Position numbers and translations under genes: made by a program. The notes beneath the pieces were generated by a model that saw nothing but the letters and a program-made list of their open reading frames with translations, did not search any database and had not been told where the DNA came from. From SIG440 sp045648205 (GTDB lineage: Bacteria > Bacillota > Clostridia > Monoglobales > Monoglobaceae): 41,164 nt of DNA. Positions 32,802 to 40,857 of this stretch are shown here, in pieces. How positions within the stretch are numbered: position 1 is the first letter of the stretch; each line of letters opens with the position of its first letter. The stretch lies in the NCBI GenBank assembly GCA_045648205.1, contig JAZRNM010000019.1, positions 1-41,164 of the forward strand, given 5' to 3'.

Positions 32802-32877
32802 GCTTGTGTAGCACAGTTGGTAGTGCAGCTCATTCGTAATGAGCAGGTCGCAGGTTCGAGTCCCGTCACAAGCTCCA
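32802..32877 (+). tRNA. tRNA-Thr (anticodon CGT)
   Basis: 76 nt with encoded CCA (32875-32877). Acceptor stem GCTTGTG/CACAAGC, D stem GCAC/GTGC, anticodon stem GCTCA/TGAGC around TTCGTAA, anticodon CGT at 32835-32837 reading ACG. In the T stem (GCAGG/CCCGT) the middle pair is A-C, an unusual mismatch. Discriminator T. Single gene with its own promoter and terminator. Confidence 0.9.
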
Positions 32878-32921
32878 AAAAGAAATGACAATTTTCGGTT
32901 AGAAGATTGTCGTTTCTTTTT
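32877..32921 (+). terminator. Terminator of tRNA-Thr
   Basis: 16-bp stem (32877-32892 with 32906-32921, one G-U), right arm ending in TTTTT. Starts at the last base of the tRNA CCA. Confidence 0.8.
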
Positions 32922-32993
32922 GTTCTTTTAACTTTTCATTTTTCTCTATTCACTTTTCACTAAAATTGTCATTTCCAGATAAGAGATAAAAGA

Positions 32994-33014
32994 GAATAGA
33001 GAATAGAGAATAGA
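32994..33014. repeat. Three tandem copies of GAATAGA
   Basis: Perfect 7-bp unit at 32994-33000, 33001-33007 and 33008-33014. TTCTCTATTC at about 32942-32951 is complementary to it, so it may fold. Lies in the gap between tRNA-Thr and the dehydrogenase gene, which otherwise holds nothing recognisable. Confidence 0.7.
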
Positions 33015-33048
33015 ACAGAAAGTTTTGTTTGCACAAAACCATTTGCAT

Positions 33049-33993
33049 TTACACTATTCTGTTCTGTGGATTTCCGTCAAAGAAACACTTTATATTTTCT
33101 GCAATTTTGCCGATACAACGCGTCCGTGCTTCAAAGGAGCCCCATGCCATATGGGGAGTAAGAAGAAGATTGTCGAGATTGCGTATTTCATAAAATGGGT
33201 GGTCTTCGCCAAAGGGCTCAACAGAATAAACATCTGTGCCCAGGGCAATCTTTCCGTTTTTAACCGCCTTTGCCAAAGCTTTTTCATCGGTTACCGCGCC
33301 TCTTGATGTATTAACAAGGATTGCTCCTTGTTTCATTTTTTCTATACGTTCCTTGTTTATCATATTCCGTGTGCTGTCCGAGAGAGGAACGTGAAGAGAA
33401 ATTATGTCGCAGGTTTCACATATTGTGTCGATGTCTGCAAGTGGGAAGTCGCCCGCTTGCTTTCTGCGACACACAACAACTTTGCAGCCAAGTGCCTTTG
33501 CAACCTCTGCCACACGGCCTCCGATTCCGCCGCCACCCACAACTCCCCAAGTGAGAGATGAGATTTCGTGATAGACGGGGATGAGACGGTTTGCAATGCC
33601 TGATTTGGTATAGTCACCGGAGCTTGCAAAACGGGAATATTCGGTGAGATGTGTTGCCAGAGAAAGCGCCATTGAAACAGTGAGCTGTGCCACACTGTCG
33701 GTGGAATATCCGGGAACATTGCAAAGGGCAATATTGTTTTTTTTGCAGTATTCGGTGTCAATGTTGTCATAGCCCGTTGCGGCAACACAAATGAGTTTCA
33801 GATTTTTTGCGACAGGAAGATTTGTTTCGTTCAGCTTGATTTTGTTGAGAACAAGAACATCTGCATCGCAAATCCGCTCTGCCACCTGGGTGGGAGCGGT
33901 GTTTTCATATTCAATTGTTTCCCCCAAAGTTTTTATGGGAGAGAGGTTAATGTCAGCGCCCAGAGTCGCTTTGTCAAGAATAACTATTTTCAT
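33049..33993 (-). CDS. D-2-hydroxyacid dehydrogenase (glycerate/hydroxypyruvate reductase-like)
   Basis: 314 residues. NAD-binding GVVGGGGIGGRVAEVAKALG in the middle, and the catalytic trio: Arg in NTSRGAVTDE, Glu in DVYSVEP, His in LTPHMAWGS. The family reduces 2-keto acids such as hydroxypyruvate or glyoxylate; substrate not resolvable. The ATG shares a base with the thioredoxin stop (TAATG), so it is translationally coupled. Nearby serine genes make a glycerate role reasonable, but this is inference. Confidence 0.87.
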   Translation of the reverse strand: MKIVILDKATLGADINLSPIKTLGETIEYENTAPTQVAERICDADVLVLNKIKLNETNLPVAKNLKLICVAATGYDNIDTEYCKKNNIALCNVPGYSTDSVAQLTVSMALSLATHLTEYSRFASSGDYTKSGIANRLIPVYHEISSLTWGVVGGGGIGGRVAEVAKALGCKVVVCRRKQAGDFPLADIDTICETCDIISLHVPLSDSTRNMINKERIEKMKQGAILVNTSRGAVTDEKALAKAVKNGKIALGTDVYSVEPFGEDHPFYEIRNLDNLLLTPHMAWGSFEARTRCIGKIAENIKCFFDGNPQNRIV

Positions 33994-34310
33994 TACTGAA
34001 CACCAAGCAGCGAGAGAACGTCAGATGCCGAAAGAACACCGACTTTTCGTGCAACTTCCTCTCCGTTTTTGAAAACAAGAACAGTGGGGATTGACATAAC
34101 CTGATATGTCATTGCAAGATCTTCGTTTTCATCGATGTTCAACTTTGCAATAACCGCTTTGTCGCCGCAATGTGATGCAACCTTGTCAAGAATGGGAGCA
34201 AACATTTTGCATGGACCGCACCAGTCTGCAAAGAAGTCCACAAGAACGGGAACGGTTGAATTTTCAATTGTTGATTTGAAATTATCTGAATTAAGATGTA
34301 ATACGCTCAT
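33993..34310 (-). CDS. trxA: Thioredoxin
   Basis: 105 residues, single thioredoxin fold with the active site WCGPC (Cys31 and Cys34) and the cis-proline loop SIPTVLVFKNG. It reduces disulfides in cytoplasmic proteins. Standard length; second gene in the exonuclease III-thioredoxin-dehydrogenase transcript, 41 nt after the first. No thioredoxin reductase gene is in this window. Confidence 0.95.
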   Translation of the reverse strand: MSVLHLNSDNFKSTIENSTVPVLVDFFADWCGPCKMFAPILDKVASHCGDKAVIAKLNIDENEDLAMTYQVMSIPTVLVFKNGEEVARKVGVLSASDVLSLLGVQ

Positions 34311-34351
34311 AGATTTTCTCCTTTTTTATTTATTCTTTCCGCAACTTGAAT

Positions 34352-35107
34352 TTATAATTCAATTTCCACAGAAACAGGACAATGGTCGGAACCGAAAATA
34401 TCGGTGTGAATTGAGGCGGCTTTTATTTTGTCTTTTATGCTGTCTGATGTGAGGAAATAGTCAATGCGCCACCCTGCGTTTTTCTCTCTTGCCTTGAAAC
34501 GATAGCTCCACCAGGAGTATATTCCCTCAGCATCAGGATAGAGATGGCGGAAGCTGTCACAAAAACCTGAGTCAAGGAGAATGGTCATTTTCTCTCTTTC
34601 TTCATCGGTGAAGCCTGCGTTGAGACGGTTGGTTTTTGGATTTTTGAGGTCAATTTCCCTGTGTGCAACATTCAAATCTCCGCAAAGGACAACGGGTTTG
34701 GTCTTGTCCAATTTCAAAAGATAGTCGCGGAAATCATCTTCCCATTCCATGCGGTAATCAAGACGAGCCAGCTCGTTCTGAGAATTGGGGGTGTAGCAGG
34801 TAACGAAGAAGAAGTTATCAAATTCAAGGGTGATGACTCTCCCCTCGTGGTCGTGTTTGTCAATCCCAATTCCTTTTGTGACAGACAGTGGCTCTTGTTT
34901 TGTGAAAACAGCAGTTCCCGAATAACCTTTTTTGTCGGCGCTGTTAAAATATTGAAAATATCCGTCTGTGATGACTTCTGCCTGACCTTCCTGCATTTTT
35001 GTTTCCTGAAGGGCAAAAATGTCAGCATCAAAGTTTTTGAAAATACCAAGAAAATCTTTTTCAAGGCAGGCACGAAGTCCATTAACATTCCATGATACAA
35101 ATTTCAT
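34352..35107 (-). CDS. xth: Exodeoxyribonuclease III
   Basis: AP endonuclease and 3'-5' exonuclease of base-excision repair. The 251 residues have the family signatures: FVSWNVNGLRA at the start, LQETKMQ with the metal-binding Glu, GYSGTAVFTK, LCGDLNVAHREIDL, WWSYRFKAREKNAGWRIDYFLTS and the catalytic SDHCPV at the end. GGAGG precedes the ATG. First gene of its cluster with its own promoter. Confidence 0.96.
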   Translation of the reverse strand: MKFVSWNVNGLRACLEKDFLGIFKNFDADIFALQETKMQEGQAEVITDGYFQYFNSADKKGYSGTAVFTKQEPLSVTKGIGIDKHDHEGRVITLEFDNFFFVTCYTPNSQNELARLDYRMEWEDDFRDYLLKLDKTKPVVLCGDLNVAHREIDLKNPKTNRLNAGFTDEEREKMTILLDSGFCDSFRHLYPDAEGIYSWWSYRFKAREKNAGWRIDYFLTSDSIKDKIKAASIHTDIFGSDHCPVSVEIEL

Positions 35108-35138
35108 TGTTTTCCTCCGCTCTACTTTTGTTGTTCTT

Positions 35139-35167
35139 AATATAACTTATTTTGCGAAAAAAGTCAA
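35139..35167 (-). promoter_or_regulatory. Promoter of the exonuclease III-thioredoxin cluster
   Basis: Minus strand TTGACT (35167-35162), 17-bp spacer, TATATT (35144-35139), about 30 bp before the start codon. Confidence 0.7.
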
Positions 35168-35267
35168 AGAAAAAATCCCGGGAAAGAAAAAATTTTTGAG
35201 TTTCTTCCTTATTTAATATATATAATATACACAAAAACAAAAAAAGAAAAAAATTTTAAAAAAATGC

Positions 35268-35297
35268 TTGACTTTTGGGAAAAGAATGTAGTATAAT
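35268..35297 (+). promoter_or_regulatory. Promoter of the S10 operon
   Basis: TTGACT (35268-35273), 18-bp spacer, TATAAT (35292-35297); start near 35304. A weaker possible upstream promoter: TTGAGT (35196-35201) and TATAAT (35221-35226) with a 19-bp spacer. Confidence 0.8.
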
Positions 35298-35303
35298 ACT
35301 AGA

Positions 35304-35602
35304 GCGTGACAAAGACATACGATGATTCCGGAGGTAGCAACCCTTGATTTATCAAGGTGTTTGGAAATTTCGGAGGAGATTGTCCGGTTTTCAAAACAGG
35401 GCGGAAGGTCACACTTCTAAATTAAATACAGCAGTTTTTTTCGGGTTCGGTATGCTGGCGAACTCGGATTGTGTTGTGTTTTGTGCCCCGAAACCGCATC
35501 TTTGTGAAAGCAAAAATATGAGGTTCGGGTTTTATTATTTAGCTGTGCGAAACGCCCGGCACAGCGGAAAAATCAAAAGTAATTTTTGAAGGAGGGTACA
35601 AC
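35304..35602 (+). promoter_or_regulatory. S10 operon leader, ~300 nt, structured, possible attenuator
   Basis: Noncoding. Stems: CCTTGAT/ATCAAGG at 35342-35357; CGGGTTCG/CGAACTCG (35442-35449 with 35459-35466); CCCGAA-A-CC with GGTTCGGG (35487-35495 with 35522-35529, bulged A) followed directly by TTTTATTATTT, like a terminator; GCTGTGC/GCACAGC (35542-35548 with 35559-35565). CGAAC at 35459 could pair with either of two GTTCG segments, so the stems can compete. In some bacteria such leaders bind L4; whether this one does is unknown. Confidence 0.5.
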
Positions 35603-35911
35603 ATGGCAGCTGAGAAGATCAGAATCAGACTTAAGGCATATGATCACAACCTTATCGACCAGAGTGCCGAAAAGATTGTTGAGACAGCCAAGAGAACAGG
35701 AGCTAAGGTTTCAGGACCTATTCCGCTCCCCACAAAGAAAGAAGTCGTTACAATCCTCAGAGCGGTTCACAAGTACAAGGACAGCCGTGAGCAGTTCGAA
35801 CTCAGAACTCACAAGAGATTGATCGACGTTTTGGCACCCAACGCCAAGACAATTGACGCACTCAAGCACCTTGATTTGCCGGCAGGTGTTGACATCGAAC
35901 TCAAAATCTAG
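35603..35911 (+). CDS. rpsJ: Ribosomal protein S10
   Basis: 102 residues, standard length; contains IRIRLKAYDHNLIDQSAEKIVETAKRTGA and the loop GPIPLPTKKEVVTILRAVHKYKDSREQFE. A small-subunit head protein that also serves in antitermination as NusE. AAGGAGGG precedes the ATG. First gene of the operon, after a long leader; the next gene follows after a 114-nt spacer. Confidence 0.98.
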   Translation: MAAEKIRIRLKAYDHNLIDQSAEKIVETAKRTGAKVSGPIPLPTKKEVVTILRAVHKYKDSREQFELRTHKRLIDVLAPNAKTIDALKHLDLPAGVDIELKI

Positions 35912-36025
35912 TTTGAGTTACAATCGGTAAAAATTTTTGGTCATGTTGGCAAGAAATTGTCAACCAATAACCCGCATGTATGTTCGGACACGAACCGATG
36001 CGTGTGAAATCAGGAGGAAAAAATT
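35912..36025 (+). other. Intergenic rpsJ-rplC with a possible hairpin
   Basis: 114 nt, the longest gap in the operon. CGCAT/ATGCG and CGG/CCG at about 35972-36003 can form an interrupted stem just before the rplC ribosome site AGGAGGA. No promoter or terminator seen. Confidence 0.35.
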
Positions 36026-36661
36026 ATGAAAAAAGCAATCTTAGGCAAAAAGCTTGGTATGACTCAGATTTTTGCAGAAGACGGAACACTCATTCCTGTT
36101 ACAGTAATTGAAGCAGGTCCTTGCAGTGTGGTTCAGAAGAAAACAGCCGAAGTTGACGGTTACGTTGCTGTTCAGGTTGGTTTCGAGGACAAAAAGGAAA
36201 AGAACGTAAACAAGCCTATGAAAGGCCATTTCGCAAAAGCTGGCGTTGCTCCCAAGAGATACCTCAGAGAGTTCAAGCTTGATAATGCAGCTGAAATGAA
36301 TGTTGGCGACGAAATCAAAGTTGACGTTTTTGCTGAAGGCGACATCATTGATGTTACCGGAACAAGCAAAGGTCATGGTTATGCCGGCACAATCAAGAGA
36401 TGGGGCACACACAGAGGTCCTATGACTCACGGTAGCCATTATCACAGAGGTCCCGGTTCTTTGGGTGCTTGTTCATCACCATCAAGAGTTTTCAAGGGCA
36501 AGAGACTTCCCGGACACTATGGTGTTGACAAGGTTACAATTCAGAACCTCAGCCTTGTGAAGATAGATACAGAACGCAACCTTCTTTTGGTTAAGGGCTC
36601 AGTTCCCGGACCTAAGGGCGGATTGCTCGTAGTAAAAAATGCAGTTAAGGCTAATGCCTAA
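36026..36661 (+). CDS. rplC: Ribosomal protein L3
   Basis: 211 residues with AILGKKLGMTQIF at the start and the long extension KGHGYAGTIKRWG...RGPMTHGSHYHRGPGSLGA that reaches the peptidyl-transferase centre. Early assembly protein of the large subunit. AGGAGGA precedes the ATG; 24 nt to rplD. Confidence 0.98.
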   Translation: MKKAILGKKLGMTQIFAEDGTLIPVTVIEAGPCSVVQKKTAEVDGYVAVQVGFEDKKEKNVNKPMKGHFAKAGVAPKRYLREFKLDNAAEMNVGDEIKVDVFAEGDIIDVTGTSKGHGYAGTIKRWGTHRGPMTHGSHYHRGPGSLGACSSPSRVFKGKRLPGHYGVDKVTIQNLSLVKIDTERNLLLVKGSVPGPKGGLLVVKNAVKANA

Positions 36662-36685
36662 ACCGAAGAGAGGAGGATTTAAGAT

Positions 36686-37309
36686 ATGCCTACAGTAGCT
36701 TTATATAACACAACCGGTGCTAAGGTTGGTGATATAGAATTAAATGACAGCGTGTTTGGCGTTGAGGTCAGACCCGACGTTATGCACGAAGTAGTGGTTA
36801 ACTACTTAGCAAATCAGAGACAGGGCACACAGAGCACAAAGACTCGTACAGAAGTCAGCGGCGGCGGAATCAAGCCCTGGAGACAGAAGGGTACAGGTCG
36901 TGCAAGACAGGGTAGTATCCGTGCTCCACAGTGGGTTGGCGGCGGCGTAGCTCTCGGTCCCAAGCCCAGAGATTACAGATATGCAGTTAACAAGAAGGTA
37001 AGAAGACTTGCACTCAAGTCTGCACTTTCTTCAAAGGTTATTGACAATGATATCATTGTTTTGGAAGATCTCAAGCTTGATGAAATCAAGACAAGCCGTA
37101 TGGCAGAGATTCTCAAGAATCTCGGTGTAACCGAAAAGGCACTCATCGTACTTCCTGAAAACGACAAGAACGTTGTTTTCTCAGCAAGAAACATTGAAGG
37201 TGTTGACACAACATTCGTTGGTGCAATCAACACATACGAGGTGCTCGGACACACAAAATGCATCATCGTGAAAGATGCAGTTGCAAAACTCGAGGAGGTG
37301 TACGCATAA
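36686..37309 (+). CDS. rplD: Ribosomal protein L4
   Basis: 207 residues; the exit-tunnel loop TRTEVSGGGIKPWRQKGTGRARQG is present with ordinary residues and no insertion of the macrolide-resistance kind. L4 represses the S10 operon in E. coli; here only the leader hints at such control. Its stop TAA shares a base with the rplW start. Confidence 0.98.
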   Translation: MPTVALYNTTGAKVGDIELNDSVFGVEVRPDVMHEVVVNYLANQRQGTQSTKTRTEVSGGGIKPWRQKGTGRARQGSIRAPQWVGGGVALGPKPRDYRYAVNKKVRRLALKSALSSKVIDNDIIVLEDLKLDEIKTSRMAEILKNLGVTEKALIVLPENDKNVVFSARNIEGVDTTFVGAINTYEVLGHTKCIIVKDAVAKLEEVYA

Positions 37310-37599
37310 TGGTTAAAACATCTCATGATATTATCAAAAGACCTATCATAACAGAACAGAGTATGGAAGGCGTTGCAGACAAGAAGTACACATTTGAAGT
37401 TGACAAGTCTGCAAACAAAATCCAGATTAAAAAGGCTGTTGAAGAAATTTTCAAGGTAAAGGTTCAGAAGGTTACAACAATCAACTACATCGGAAAGAAC
37501 AAGCGTATGGGCGTTCATTTCGGAAAGAGATCTGATTGGAAGAAGGCTGTTGTTAAGCTCACAGCTGACAGCAAAACAATTGAACTTTTTGAAAACTAA
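37309..37599 (+). CDS. rplW: Ribosomal protein L23
   Basis: 96 residues: DIIKRPIITEQSM at the N-terminus, KYTFEVDKSANKIQIKKAVEEIF and the C-terminal KKAVVKLTADSKTIELF. Sits at the tunnel exit and is the docking site for SRP and trigger factor. Start ATG 37309 overlaps the rplD stop (TAATG) and has GAGGAGGT upstream; an in-frame extension to 37258 is inside rplD and rejected. Confidence 0.97.
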   Translation: MVKTSHDIIKRPIITEQSMEGVADKKYTFEVDKSANKIQIKKAVEEIFKVKVQKVTTINYIGKNKRMGVHFGKRSDWKKAVVKLTADSKTIELFEN

Positions 37600-37635
37600 T
37601 AGCCACGAAAAATCGTAGAATAAGGAGATGTAAAA

Positions 37636-38469
37636 ATGGGAATTAGAAAATATAATCCTACAACACCTTCGCTGCGTCAGATGACTGTTTCTACATTTGA
37701 AGAAATCGACAAGAAGGAACCCGAAAGAGCTCTTCTTCGTCCCCTTCACAGCAAAGCAGGTCGTAACTCTTACGGCAGAATCACAGTCAGACACCGTGGC
37801 GGCGGTACAAAGAGAAAATACAGAGTAATCGATTTCAAGAGAAACAAGGACAATATGCCAGCAACAGTTATTGCAATCGAATACGATCCTAACCGCAGTG
37901 CAAACATTGCACTTCTTCAGTACGAAGACGGCGTTAAGACCTACATCATAGCTCCTGTCAGCCTCAAAAAGGGTGATGTTGTTATGTCAGGTAAGGGCGC
38001 AGACATCAAGCCCGGCAACGCACTTCTCATTGAAGATATCCCGGTTGGTACACTTATTTACAATGTTGAACTTTATCCCGGCAAGGGCGGACAGTTGGTT
38101 CGTAGCGCAGGCGTTTTCGCACAGCTTATGGCAAAGGAAAACGGCTATGGTCAGGTAAGACTTCCTTCCGGCGAAGTGAGACTCGTTCGTCTTGACTGTC
38201 GTGCTACAATCGGTCAGGTTGGTAACACAGATTATGAAAATATCAACATCGGTAAAGCCGGCAGAAAACGTCACATGGGCTTCAGACCCACAGTTCGTGG
38301 TGTTGTTATGAACCCGAATGACCATCCTCACGGTGGTGGTGAAGGTAAGTCACCTATCGGTAGACCCTCACCTGTTACTCCTTGGGGTAAACCTGGTCTT
38401 GGTTACAAGACAAGAAATAAGAAGAACAAGACTAACAAGTTTATCGTAAAGCGTCGTAACGCGAAATAA
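37636..38469 (+). CDS. rplB: Ribosomal protein L2
   Basis: 277 residues, usual length. Contains YNPTTPSLRQMTV, GRNSYGRITVRHRGGG and the C-terminal MNPNDHPHGGGEG with the conserved histidine near the peptidyl-transferase centre. AAGGAGAT precedes the ATG. Confidence 0.98.
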   Translation: MGIRKYNPTTPSLRQMTVSTFEEIDKKEPERALLRPLHSKAGRNSYGRITVRHRGGGTKRKYRVIDFKRNKDNMPATVIAIEYDPNRSANIALLQYEDGVKTYIIAPVSLKKGDVVMSGKGADIKPGNALLIEDIPVGTLIYNVELYPGKGGQLVRSAGVFAQLMAKENGYGQVRLPSGEVRLVRLDCRATIGQVGNTDYENINIGKAGRKRHMGFRPTVRGVVMNPNDHPHGGGEGKSPIGRPSPVTPWGKPGLGYKTRNKKNKTNKFIVKRRNAK

Positions 38470-38487
38470 TTTTAAGGAGGTCACATC

Positions 38488-38760
38488 ATGGGTCGTAGTA
38501 TTAAAAAAGGACCATTCGTTGAAGCAAAGCTTATGGCGAAAATTGTTGCAATGAACGAAAAGAACGAAAAAATCGTTGTAAAAACATGGTCAAGAGCATC
38601 TACTATATTCCCTGAAATGGTTGGTCATACAATTGCTGTTTATGACGGAAGAAAGCATGTTCCCGTATATGTTACAGAGGACATGGTTGGTCATAAGCTT
38701 GGAGAATTCGCTCCAACCAGAACTTACAGAGGTCATGCAGGTGCTAAAACTTCCAAGTAA
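38488..38760 (+). CDS. rpsS: Ribosomal protein S19
   Basis: 90 residues: MGRSIKKGPFVEAKLMAKI, KTWSRASTIFPEMVGHTIAVYDGRKHVPVYV and GHKLGEFAPTRTYRGHAG, all diagnostic. Binds 16S rRNA in the head together with S13. AAGGAGGT precedes the ATG. Confidence 0.98.
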   Translation: MGRSIKKGPFVEAKLMAKIVAMNEKNEKIVVKTWSRASTIFPEMVGHTIAVYDGRKHVPVYVTEDMVGHKLGEFAPTRTYRGHAGAKTSK

Positions 38761-38820
38761 TCTTTTACTTTGATAGAAGTTTTCTGTGATATCAATCAAT
38801 AGGAAAGGAGCTGCAGAGCA

Positions 38821-39156
38821 ATGGAAGCAGTAGCAAAGGTTACTCACGTACGCATCGCTCCAAGAAAGGTGCGTATAGTTATAGACTTAATAAGAAACAA
38901 GCCGGTTGGCGTTGCACTTGGTATTCTCAAGAACACACCAAAGGCTGCAAGCCCGGTTGTTGAAAAGTTGTTGAAGTCTGCAATGGCAAACGCTGAAAAC
39001 AACTACAGTATGAACGTTGAAAATCTTTATGTTTCAGAAGTATTCGCTGACCAGGGCCCCACACTCAAGAGAGTACAGGCCAGAGCTCAGGGACGTGCCT
39101 TCAGAATCAACAAGAAGACAAGTCACATTACTTTGAAACTTAAAGAAAAGGAATAA
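38821..39156 (+). CDS. rplV: Ribosomal protein L22
   Basis: 111 residues; AKVTHVRIAPRKVRIVIDLIRNK at the start and the tunnel-lining beta hairpin near LKRVQARAQGRAFRINKKTSHI, without the deletions linked to macrolide resistance. AAAGGAG precedes the ATG; 60 nt after rpsS. Confidence 0.98.
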   Translation: MEAVAKVTHVRIAPRKVRIVIDLIRNKPVGVALGILKNTPKAASPVVEKLLKSAMANAENNYSMNVENLYVSEVFADQGPTLKRVQARAQGRAFRINKKTSHITLKLKEKE

Positions 39157-39180
39157 TCTTGAAAAAGGAGGTAATTTAGC

Positions 39181-39870
39181 ATGGGTCAGAAGGTTAATCC
39201 CCACGGTATCCGAGTTGGTATTATCAAAGACTGGGATTCACGTTGGTACGCTGACAAGAAGAACTACGGCGACAATCTCGTAGAAGATTACAAGCTCAGA
39301 GTTTTCCTCAAGAAGAAGCTCTACTTGGCCGGAGTTGATAAAATTGAAATTGAAAAATTTGCAAACAAGATTCGTCTTTCTATCCACGCTGCAAAGCCCG
39401 GTATTGTTATCGGTAAAGGCGGCAGCGAAATTGAAAAGCTGAAGAAAGACGTTGAAACACTTACAGGCAAGGCTGTTATCCTTAACGTAATTGAGGTTAA
39501 GGCTCCTGATATGTGTGCACAGCTGGTTGCTGAAAACATCGCATCACAGCTTGAAAGACGTATTTCATTCAGAAAGGCTATGAAACAGTGCATGGCCAGA
39601 ACAATGAAGATGGGCGCAAAAGGTATTAAGGCTGCAGTTGCAGGACGTGTAGGCGGCGCTGAAATCGCTCGTACTGAACAGTATCACGAGGGTACAATTC
39701 CGCTTCAGACACTTCGTGCAGACATCGATTATGGTTTTGCTGAAGCTGACACCACTTATGGTAAGCTCGGTGTTAAGGTTTGGATTTACAAAGGTGAAGT
39801 CCTTGCTGAAAGCAAAAACGTAAAGGAAACAAAAGCTCCTGCCAAAAAAGCGGAAGGAGGAAGAAAATAA
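39181..39870 (+). CDS. rpsC: Ribosomal protein S3
   Basis: 229 residues: MGQKVNPHGIRVGIIKDWDS, a KH domain with IVIGKGGSEIEKLKKDVE, and the C-terminal domain with GRVGGAEIARTEQYHEGTIPLQTLRADIDYG. Lines the mRNA entry channel. The short Lys/Ala-rich tail is normal. AAGGAGGT precedes the ATG; its stop overlaps the rplP start by one base. Confidence 0.98.
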   Translation: MGQKVNPHGIRVGIIKDWDSRWYADKKNYGDNLVEDYKLRVFLKKKLYLAGVDKIEIEKFANKIRLSIHAAKPGIVIGKGGSEIEKLKKDVETLTGKAVILNVIEVKAPDMCAQLVAENIASQLERRISFRKAMKQCMARTMKMGAKGIKAAVAGRVGGAEIARTEQYHEGTIPLQTLRADIDYGFAEADTTYGKLGVKVWIYKGEVLAESKNVKETKAPAKKAEGGRK

Positions 39871-40301
39871 TGTTATCACCAAAAAGAGTTAAATACAGAA
39901 GAGTTATGCGTGGTAGAATGAAGGGTAAGGCATCAAGAGGTAACAAAGTTACTTACGGTGATTTTGGTCTTCAGGCACAGTCTCCTGCTTGGATTACAAG
40001 CAACCAGATTGAGGCTGCCCGTATTGCAATGACTCGTTATACAAAAAGAGGTGGTCAGGTTTGGATCAAGATCTTCCCTGACAAGCCCGTAACAGAGAAG
40101 CCTGCTGAAACTCGTATGGGTAGCGGTAAGGGTTCACCGGAATACTGGGTTGCAGTTGTTAAGCCCGGCAGAATATTATTTGAAATCGGCGGCGTAAGCG
40201 AAGAAGTGGCAAGAGAAGCTATGCGTCTTGCTATGCATAAACTTCCTCTCAAATGTAAATTTGTGAGAAAAGCCGACCAGGAAATGGAAGGTGAAATGTA
40301 A
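39870..40301 (+). CDS. rplP: Ribosomal protein L16
   Basis: 143 residues: MLSPKRVKYRRVMRGRMKGKASRGN, TRYTKRGGQVWIKIFPDKP and RMGSGKGSPEYWVAVVKPGRILFE. Helps position tRNA in the A site. Start ATG 39870 shares a base with the rpsC stop, and its stop shares one with rpmC. Confidence 0.98.
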   Translation: MLSPKRVKYRRVMRGRMKGKASRGNKVTYGDFGLQAQSPAWITSNQIEAARIAMTRYTKRGGQVWIKIFPDKPVTEKPAETRMGSGKGSPEYWVAVVKPGRILFEIGGVSEEVAREAMRLAMHKLPLKCKFVRKADQEMEGEM

Positions 40302-40510
40302 TGAAAATAAATGAGATTAGAGACCTTTCAGCACAGGAAATTAACGATAAGATTCAGGACCTCAAAGAAGAGCTTTTCAATCTTCGTTTTCAGAATGCAA
40401 TGAACCAACTTGAAAATCCCATGAGAATCGTTGCAGTTAAGAAGGATATCGCGAAGCTTAAGACGGTTTTGAAAGAACAAGAGCTTGGCCTTAATGCCAA
40501 CGTAAACTAA
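40301..40510 (+). CDS. rpmC: Ribosomal protein L29
   Basis: 69 residues, a two-helix protein near the tunnel exit; EIRDLSAQEINDKIQDLKEELFNLRFQNAMNQLENP is the family signature. The start overlaps the rplP stop (TAATG), so its translation is coupled. Confidence 0.97.
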   Translation: MKINEIRDLSAQEINDKIQDLKEELFNLRFQNAMNQLENPMRIVAVKKDIAKLKTVLKEQELGLNANVN

Positions 40511-40528
40511 TAGGAGGTGTAAGGTCTA

Positions 40529-40789
40529 ATGGAAGAAAAGCGCAATTATCGTAAAACCCGTGTGGGCTTGGTTGTCAGCGACAAGATGGACAAAACCATC
40601 GTTGTAGCAATCAAGGACAGCGTTAAGCACCCGGTTTATAAGAAGGTTATGAAGAACACCTATAAGCTCAAGGCACATGACGAAAACAACGAATGTGGCA
40701 TTGGCGATAAGGTAAGAGTTATGGAAACCAGACCTTTGTCAAAGGACAAGAGATGGAGACTGGTTGAAATCGTTGAAAAGGCTAAATAA
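40529..40789 (+). CDS. rpsQ: Ribosomal protein S17
   Basis: 86 residues: RNYRKTRVGLVVSDKMDKTIVVAIKDSVKHPVYKK and GDKVRVMETRPLSKDKRWRLVEIVEKA, a typical OB-fold S17. TAGGAGGTG precedes the ATG. Confidence 0.98.
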   Translation: MEEKRNYRKTRVGLVVSDKMDKTIVVAIKDSVKHPVYKKVMKNTYKLKAHDENNECGIGDKVRVMETRPLSKDKRWRLVEIVEKAK

Positions 40790-40857
40790 TTTGACTTTTC
40801 GGTTTTGTGCCATCTGGCACGAGAAATTGATATCTTAAAGATTGGAGGAAATCAATT

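Noticed and set aside
32696..32878. Minus-strand 60-residue ORF with GLEPATCSLRMSCTTNCAT
   Set aside because: It is antisense to tRNA-Thr; this reading is a well-known annotation artefact of translating tRNA genes.
35322..35420. 32-codon uORF in the S10 leader (MIPEVATLDLSRC...)
   Set aside because: No Shine-Dalgarno sequence upstream of its ATG and no run of regulatory codons; kept only as a remote possibility.
35344..35589. 81-residue ORF in the S10 leader
   Set aside because: No ribosome site and it crosses several predicted stems; the region reads better as RNA structure.
36973..37794. 273-residue minus-strand ORF over rplD-rplW-rplB
   Set aside because: Antisense to three certain ribosomal protein genes; composition is typical of a reverse-frame shadow.
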